Part shown: positions 5,397 through 9,353 of the stretch, piece by piece | How positions within the stretch are numbered: the first letter of the stretch is position 1 | How the letters are laid out: every line of letters begins with the position of its first letter | Translations under genes and position numbers: made by a program | Notes under the pieces: model-generated | What the model was told of the DNA's origin: nothing | Database searches by the model: none | The model's input: the letters and a program-made list of their open reading frames with translations, nothing else | Assembly: GCA_949297205.1 (NCBI GenBank) | Contig: CASFSH010000133.1 | Span: 1 to 9,353 of the forward strand | Source of the DNA: an uncultured Bacillota bacterium | GTDB lineage: Bacteria > Bacillota > Clostridia > UBA1381 | Direction: 5' to 3' | DNA length: 9,353 bases

Positions 5397-6950
5397 GTGG
5401 AAAAAACTGCGGCGATACAGCTGAAAAACATTTCAAAAAGTTTCGGAAGCGTTGTTGCAAACAAAAATGTAAGCCTGACGGTTTACAACGGTGAAATACT
5501 TTCCGTGTTGGGAGAAAACGGAAGCGGAAAAACAACTTTAATGAATATGATTTCGGGGATATATTTTCCTGATGAAGGGCAAATATTTGTAAACGGTGAA
5601 GAGGTTGTAATAGCTTCGCCGAAGGATGCGTTTCGTTACAGAATAGGTATGATACATCAGCATTTTAAGCTTGTTGATATATTCACTGCGGCTGAAAATA
5701 TAATTCTCGGTCTTGAAGATGAGAAGAAATACGATATAAAAAGCGCCGCAAAAAAGGTTAAGGAAATAGGGGAAAAATACGGATTTGTAATTGATCCCAT
5801 GAAGAAAATATATGAAATGTCGGTATCGGAAAAACAGACGGTTGAAATTATCAGAGTTCTGTACAGAGGAGCCGATATACTTATTCTTGATGAGCCTACG
5901 GCAGTGCTTACACCGCAGGAAACAAGAAAACTGTTTGCGGTTTTAAGACGTATGCGTGATGACGGAAAGGCTATTATTATAATAACACATAAATTGCATG
6001 AAGTCCTTTCTCTTTCGGACAGAGTATCGGTTTTGAGAAAGGGAGAGTATATAGGAACGGTAAATACGGCAGAAACCAATGAAACGCAGCTTACCGAAAT
6101 GATGGTGGGCAAGAAAATTTCACTTAATATTGAAAGAAGTGAGCCGAAAGATCCCAAGGACAGACTTAAAGTTGAGCATATTAATTGTATTAACCGTGAA
6201 GGGGTAACACTGTTAAATGATATTTCCTTTACCGCGCGTTCGGGAGAAATTTTAGGTATTGCGGGTATTGCCGGAAGCGGACAGAGAGAGCTTTTGGAAT
6301 CTATTGCCGGATTACAGCATTTAACAAGCGGAAGCATAATATATGAAAATCCCAAAACGGGAGAAACAGAAAATTTAAGAGATAAAACACCGTTGGAGAT
6401 AAGAGAGCTGGGAGTGAGATTATCCTTTGTACCTGAGGACAGGCTTGGAATGGGACTTGTAGGCAACATGGATATTGTTGATAATATGATGCTTAGAAGT
6501 TACAGAAAAGGAAAGTCAATCTTTTTAGAGAGAAAAGCACCGAGAAACCTTGCGGAGGAAATTATAGAACAGCTTGAGGTTGTAACACCCAGTGCAAATA
6601 CACCGGTAAGAAGACTGTCGGGAGGAAACGTGCAGAAAGTTCTGGTAGGCCGTGAAATTGCAGCTTCCCCCTCTGTTCTTATGGCGGCATATCCTGTAAG
6701 AGGTCTTGATATAAACTCCTCATATACAATATATAATCTTTTAAATCAACAGAAGCAGCGAGGGGTTGCGGTAATATATGTAGGAGAGGATCTTGACGTA
6801 TTGCTGGAGCTGTGTGACAGGATTATGGTTCTCAGCGGCGGAAAAATCAGCGATATAGTTGATGCAAGAAAAGCAACAAAGGAACAGATCGGATTACTGA
6901 TGACTAAATCCCGGGAGGTAGAACAAGATGAAGAAAAAGCAAGTGAATAA
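5397..6950 (+). CDS. BMP/nucleoside-type ABC importer, fused double ATPase
   Basis: A cytoplasmic ATPase of 517 residues with two ABC domains in one chain, the usual length for NupO-like and sugar-type importers. Domain 1 has Walker A GENGSGKTT at 39-47, Q-loop Gln88 (IHQH), a degenerate signature MSVSEKQ at 141-147, Walker B ILILDEPTA at 161-169 with Glu166, and His198 in THK. Domain 2 has Walker A without lysine (GIAGSGQREL 290-299), a canonical signature LSGGNVQK at 407-414, Walker B without the catalytic Glu (LMAAYPVRGLD 428-438), and SED-like GED at 463-465 in place of the H-loop. One composite ATP site (Walker A1 with signature 2) is intact and the other is degenerate, a pattern shared by this family. 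GTG start with AGGAGGG. It overlaps the next gene by 23 bp. Closest named relative is NupO of the B. subtilis guanosine importer; substrate not proven. Confidence 0.94.
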   Translation: MEKTAAIQLKNISKSFGSVVANKNVSLTVYNGEILSVLGENGSGKTTLMNMISGIYFPDEGQIFVNGEEVVIASPKDAFRYRIGMIHQHFKLVDIFTAAENIILGLEDEKKYDIKSAAKKVKEIGEKYGFVIDPMKKIYEMSVSEKQTVEIIRVLYRGADILILDEPTAVLTPQETRKLFAVLRRMRDDGKAIIIITHKLHEVLSLSDRVSVLRKGEYIGTVNTAETNETQLTEMMVGKKISLNIERSEPKDPKDRLKVEHINCINREGVTLLNDISFTARSGEILGIAGIAGSGQRELLESIAGLQHLTSGSIIYENPKTGETENLRDKTPLEIRELGVRLSFVPEDRLGMGLVGNMDIVDNMMLRSYRKGKSIFLERKAPRNLAEEIIEQLEVVTPSANTPVRRLSGGNVQKVLVGREIAASPSVLMAAYPVRGLDINSSYTIYNLLNQQKQRGVAVIYVGEDLDVLLELCDRIMVLSGGKISDIVDARKATKEQIGLLMTKSREVEQDEEKASE

Positions 6951-8052
6951 TCATACCCAGGCTCATGAACCTGTATTTCAGGTAGTAAAAAGAGATGACC
7001 TCATATGGTATAAGTCATGGGGAGTAAGGCTTATAGCTATTGTAATCGCATTAATAATATGTGCATTTGTTATTGTTCTGCTTACGGGATATGATCCCAT
7101 AAAGGTTTACTCATCAATGTTAAACGGAACCTTCGGTTCAACAAGAAAAATATGGAATACTTTGCAAAAACTTGCGATGCTGCTTTGTGTATCTCTTGCG
7201 GTAACTCCTGCCTTTAAAATGAAATTCTGGAATATAGGTGCGGAGGGACAGGCATTAATCGGAGGACTTGCGTCTGCGGCACTTATGATATATCTTGGAG
7301 ATATGCTTCCGAATGCGGCATTGCTTCCCATAATGGCAGTTGCAAGTATTGTCGCAGGTATGATATGGGGATTGATTCCTGCAATATTTAAGGCAAAATT
7401 CAATACGAACGAAACACTTTTCACCTTGATGATGAATTATGTTGCAACACAGCTTGTATCATTTTGTATTGTTTTCTGGGAAAACCCGAAAAACTCAAAT
7501 AATGTTGGGATAATCAATCAGTCTACAATGAGCGGATGGTTTCCTACAATATTGGGGCAAAAATATATGATGAATGTTATTATTGTAGCGATTCTTACTG
7601 TTGCAATGTATGTGTATCTCAAATACAGCAAACACGGATATGAAATATCTGTTGTGGGTGAAAGTCAGAATACCGCAAGATACATAGGAATAAATGTAAA
7701 AAAAGTTATTTTGCGAACAATGGCATTATCGGGTGCTCTTTGCGGCGTTGCCGGATTACTGCTTGTATCGGGTACAAACCACACAATAAACACAAGTACG
7801 GTAGGCGGAATGGGATTTACAGCAATAATGGTATCATGGCTTGCAAAGTTTAATCCCTTTATTATGGTTTTGGCGTCTTTTCTTATTGTATTTCTTGAGC
7901 GAGGTGCAGGAGAAATTGCCACGGCGTTCCAGCTTAATGGAAGTGTGTCGGATATTCTCACCGGTATAATTCTGTTCTTTATTATCGGCAGTGAGTTTTT
8001 TGTAAGATATAAAATACATTTTCGTGCCAATATAAAAGAGGGGGTAAAATAA
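6928..8052 (+). CDS. ABC transporter permease, BPD_transp_2 family (NupP-like)
   Basis: An inner transmembrane subunit of the importer, 374 residues. After a charged cytoplasmic N-terminus (1-30) there are about eight to ten hydrophobic segments, for example near 33-52, 106-122, 131-153, 165-183, 213-231, 263-281, 311-324 and 341-357. Family motifs are FWNIGAEGQALIGG at 100-113 and GGMGFTAIMVSWLAKFNP at 293-310. The loop YEISVVGESQNTARYIGINV at 238-257 is the likely contact with the ATPase. GGGAGG (6913-6918) lies 9 nt before the ATG and inside the ATPase gene. The start overlaps the ATPase end by 23 bp, suggesting translational coupling. It pairs with the next permease to form a heterodimeric channel. 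Confidence 0.94.
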   Translation: MKKKQVNNHTQAHEPVFQVVKRDDLIWYKSWGVRLIAIVIALIICAFVIVLLTGYDPIKVYSSMLNGTFGSTRKIWNTLQKLAMLLCVSLAVTPAFKMKFWNIGAEGQALIGGLASAALMIYLGDMLPNAALLPIMAVASIVAGMIWGLIPAIFKAKFNTNETLFTLMMNYVATQLVSFCIVFWENPKNSNNVGIINQSTMSGWFPTILGQKYMMNVIIVAILTVAMYVYLKYSKHGYEISVVGESQNTARYIGINVKKVILRTMALSGALCGVAGLLLVSGTNHTINTSTVGGMGFTAIMVSWLAKFNPFIMVLASFLIVFLERGAGEIATAFQLNGSVSDILTGIILFFIIGSEFFVRYKIHFRANIKEGVK

Positions 8053-8053
8053 T

Positions 8054-9028
8054 ATGTTTGCAACAATTATAAATAAAGCTATTGTTCAGGGAATACCTCT
8101 GCTTTTCGGCTCTACGGGCGAAATCCTTACCGAAAAATCGGGAAATCTGAACCTGGGTATTCCGGGTATTATGTATATGGGCGGAAGTGCGGGAATAATC
8201 GGTGCGTATATATATGAGCAATCGGTTGAGGTACCACACCCTGCATTGTGCATTATAATTCCGTTGTTGGCGGCAATAATAGGATCTGCTTTGCTGGCAC
8301 TGATTTACAGCTTCCTTACAATTTCCTTAAGAGCAAATCAGAATGTTACGGGACTTGCTCTTACCACTTTCGGTGTTGGATTCGGAGATTTCTTCGGCGG
8401 ATCACTTACAAAGATATTCGGTGAAGGCGGAAATATTTCTGTTAAAACCACAGCGGATTATTTTAAAACAACCCTTCCTTTTGCCGATGATTTGGGTGCG
8501 ATAGGAACAATATTTTTCTCATATGGATTTTTGGTATATGCAGCGATAATTATTGCTTTAATATGTGCATGGTTTTTGAAACGGACTCGTGCGGGACTGC
8601 ATCTTCGTGCGGTGGGAGAGAATCCCGCAACGGCAGACGCCGCAGGAATTAATGTAACAAAATATAAATATCTTGCAACGGTTATCGGCGGCGCGATTGC
8701 AGGACTTGGCGGATTTTACTTTATTATGGACTATACCGGCGGATCGTGGACAAACGGCGGCTTCGGTGACAGAGGCTGGCTTGCTATAGCCCTTGTTATA
8801 TTTGCACTCTGGAAACCGAATATAGGAATAATAGGTTCTATAATATTCGGAGGATTGTATATAGCATATGCGTATATTCCGGGATTGGGAAGAGCGGCAC
8901 TTGCGATATTTAATATGCTTCCGTATGTTGTAACTATAATTGTTCTGATTCTTACAAGTGCAAGAAATAAAAAAGAAAATCAACCTCCGGAGGCTTTGGG
9001 ACTCCCATATTTCCGAGAGGAAAGATAA
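8054..9028 (+). CDS. ABC transporter permease, BPD_transp_2 family (NupQ-like)
   Basis: The second transmembrane subunit, 324 residues, the usual length for NupQ-type permeases. It shows TEKSGNLNLGIPGIMYMGG at 26-44, a signature of this subfamily. The cytoplasmic coupling loop GLHLRAVGENPATADAAGIN is at 181-200, and GGFGDRGWLAIALVIFALW follows at 235-253. The tail ends PPEALGLPYFREER, also typical of the subfamily. Hydrophobic segments lie near 38-55, 64-90, 99-115, 150-175, 203-225, 257-275 and 282-300. The start codon is one base after the stop of the first permease, with GAGGGGG at 8038-8044 as ribosome binding site, so the two are translated together. Last gene of the operon. With the first permease, the ATPase and the lipoprotein it completes one importer. 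Confidence 0.94.
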   Translation: MFATIINKAIVQGIPLLFGSTGEILTEKSGNLNLGIPGIMYMGGSAGIIGAYIYEQSVEVPHPALCIIIPLLAAIIGSALLALIYSFLTISLRANQNVTGLALTTFGVGFGDFFGGSLTKIFGEGGNISVKTTADYFKTTLPFADDLGAIGTIFFSYGFLVYAAIIIALICAWFLKRTRAGLHLRAVGENPATADAAGINVTKYKYLATVIGGAIAGLGGFYFIMDYTGGSWTNGGFGDRGWLAIALVIFALWKPNIGIIGSIIFGGLYIAYAYIPGLGRAALAIFNMLPYVVTIIVLILTSARNKKENQPPEALGLPYFREER

Positions 9029-9035
9029 ATTGTCG

Positions 9036-9106
9036 TATAACCAAGCCGCCGATGCCCTTGCCGCTAAGGCGGAGGGTTTCATTTCGGATTTTCGGCGGGA
9101 GGTATA
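9036..9106 (+). other. GC-rich structured element just after the transporter operon
   Basis: Nested pairing: TATAACC 9036-9042 with GGTATA 9101-9106 (one bulged A); CCGCCGA 9046-9052 with TCGGCGG 9092-9098; and inner CCTT-g-CCGC 9056-9064 with GCGGAGG 9069-9075 or so, around a TAAG loop. It begins 7 bp past the permease stop. It is GC-rich against AT-rich flanks and is followed by a pyrimidine-rich stretch (CTCTCTCTTTTA). It may stabilise or end the transcript. The same bases also form a 25-codon ORF (TTG 9030 to TAA 9107), so which reading matters is unsettled. Confidence 0.4.
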
Positions 9107-9137
9107 AGCTCTCTCTTTTAATTACTTTAAAAATGCT

Positions 9138-9210
9138 TAAAAATTCGTATCCTTGTATGGGCTGATGACTTGCCTTTGCAGGGATACGAATTTTTATGTG
9201 TATTTTTTAT
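9138..9210 (+). terminator. Long hairpin terminator of the transporter operon (possibly bidirectional)
   Basis: A perfect 15-bp stem, 9138-9152 with 9182-9196 (core AATTCGTATCC), continues for five more pairs including two G-T pairs to 9157/9177 and closes with a 19-nt loop. TATTTTTTAT follows at 9201-9210. On the minus strand the stem is followed by TTTTTAAGCATTTTT, so it could also end a convergent gene beyond the window. Confidence 0.7.
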
Positions 9211-9222
9211 AAATAATGACTG

Positions 9223-9280
9223 CTGAACAATTATGAAACGCAGCCGCATAGCGGCTTACAAGCGTTTCATAATTGTTTAG
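9223..9280. repeat. Long perfect inverted repeat with nested hairpin
   Basis: CTGAACAATTATGAAACGC at 9223-9241 pairs with 9262-9280 over 19 bp with a single G-T pair. Inside, AGCCGC 9242-9247 pairs with GCGGCT 9251-9256 around ATA, leaving a 5-nt bulge TACAA. It has no adjoining T-tract on the plus strand, so it is not a standard terminator. Confidence 0.7.
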
Positions 9281-9320
9281 GTGCAAGGGTTTTGTGCATT
9301 TTTGCAAAAAACCTTGCACC
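9280..9320. repeat. Inverted repeat GGTGCAAGG...CCTTGCACC
   Basis: GGTGCAAGG 9280-9288 pairs perfectly with CCTTGCACC 9312-9320. Inside, TTTTG 9290-9294 can pair with CAAAA 9305-9309, giving a 14-bp hairpin with a small bulge. It shares base 9280 with the preceding inverted repeat. Confidence 0.65.
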
Positions 9321-9323
9321 GTG

Positions 9324-9353
9324 AATAAATATTTTGCTCCCAAAATATTTATT
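9324..9353. repeat. Inverted repeat reaching the window edge
   Basis: AATAAATATTTTG 9324-9336 pairs perfectly with CAAAATATTTATT 9341-9353 (13 bp) around a 4-nt CTCC loop. The right arm ends exactly at the window edge, so the stem may be longer. Confidence 0.65.

Noticed and set aside
5239..5424. 61-codon plus-strand ORF ahead of and overlapping the ATPase gene
   Set aside because: It spans the terminator hairpin, lacks a ribosome binding site and has no family resemblance; a chance frame.
5657..6469. 270-codon minus-strand ORF opposite the ATPase gene
   Set aside because: It mirrors conserved ABC motifs on the other strand and is rich in Ser, Ile and Leu with no recognisable domain; a shadow frame.
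8558..9082. 174-codon minus-strand ORF opposite the second permease
   Set aside because: It is antisense to a well-conserved permease, has low-complexity composition and no ribosome binding site.
9138..9353. CRISPR array
   Set aside because: The repeats are inverted and different from each other, not direct repeats with regular spacers.
1..9353. tRNA, rRNA or insertion sequence
   Set aside because: No cloverleaf, rRNA-like stretch or transposase reading frame was seen on either strand.

Overview
The window looks like chromosomal DNA of a low-GC, Gram-positive anaerobe of the Clostridia, probably gut-associated. The coding sequence is AT-rich, ribosome binding sites are strong AGGAGG-type, promoters are consensus sigma-A type (TTGACT-17-TATAAT), and there is a lipoprotein with a bacterial lipobox. 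It also holds a secreted protein that combines a BspA-like leucine-rich region, InlB-type B-repeats and a copper-amine-oxidase-N-like domain, a mix typical of Clostridia. The genus cannot be set from the sequence alone.

Layout: (1) 1-148 is the C-terminal end of a type I restriction enzyme R subunit (HsdR-like), plus strand. (2) 149-462 is non-coding, with several hairpins and a strong bidirectional terminator at 385-419. (3) 463-2622, minus strand, is the secreted multi-repeat protein, with a near-perfect promoter at 2686-2714. (4) 2715-3069 is the divergent intergenic region. It carries a TAAATTTA inverted repeat, a probable xpt promoter and a PurBox-like sequence. (5) 3070-3645 is xpt, xanthine phosphoribosyltransferase. 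(6) 3847-9028 is a four-gene BMP-type ABC importer: lipoprotein, fused double ATPase, and two BPD_transp_2 permeases. It has its own promoter at 3714-3742. (7) 9029-9353 is non-coding apart from a doubtful 25-codon ORF, and is packed with long inverted repeats.

Functional reading: the importer most resembles the BMP/Nup-type nucleoside transporters, in the same gene order as Bacillus subtilis nupNOPQ. It sits directly downstream of xpt, which converts xanthine plus PRPP to XMP, so the block reads as a purine uptake and salvage unit. The lipoprotein belongs to a BMP subgroup whose ligand cannot be assigned from sequence alone.

The most interesting non-coding feature is the 338-bp gap inside the transporter operon (5059-5396). 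It holds a visibly GC-rich block at 5099-5219 that folds on paper into a multi-branched structure. Terminator-like hairpins follow, then the ATPase gene. This is the layout of an aptamer-plus-terminator leader or of an intra-operon attenuator, and I could not match it to a riboswitch class I know. The second region worth checking is the run of long, mostly perfect hairpins at 9138-9353, which reaches the window edge.
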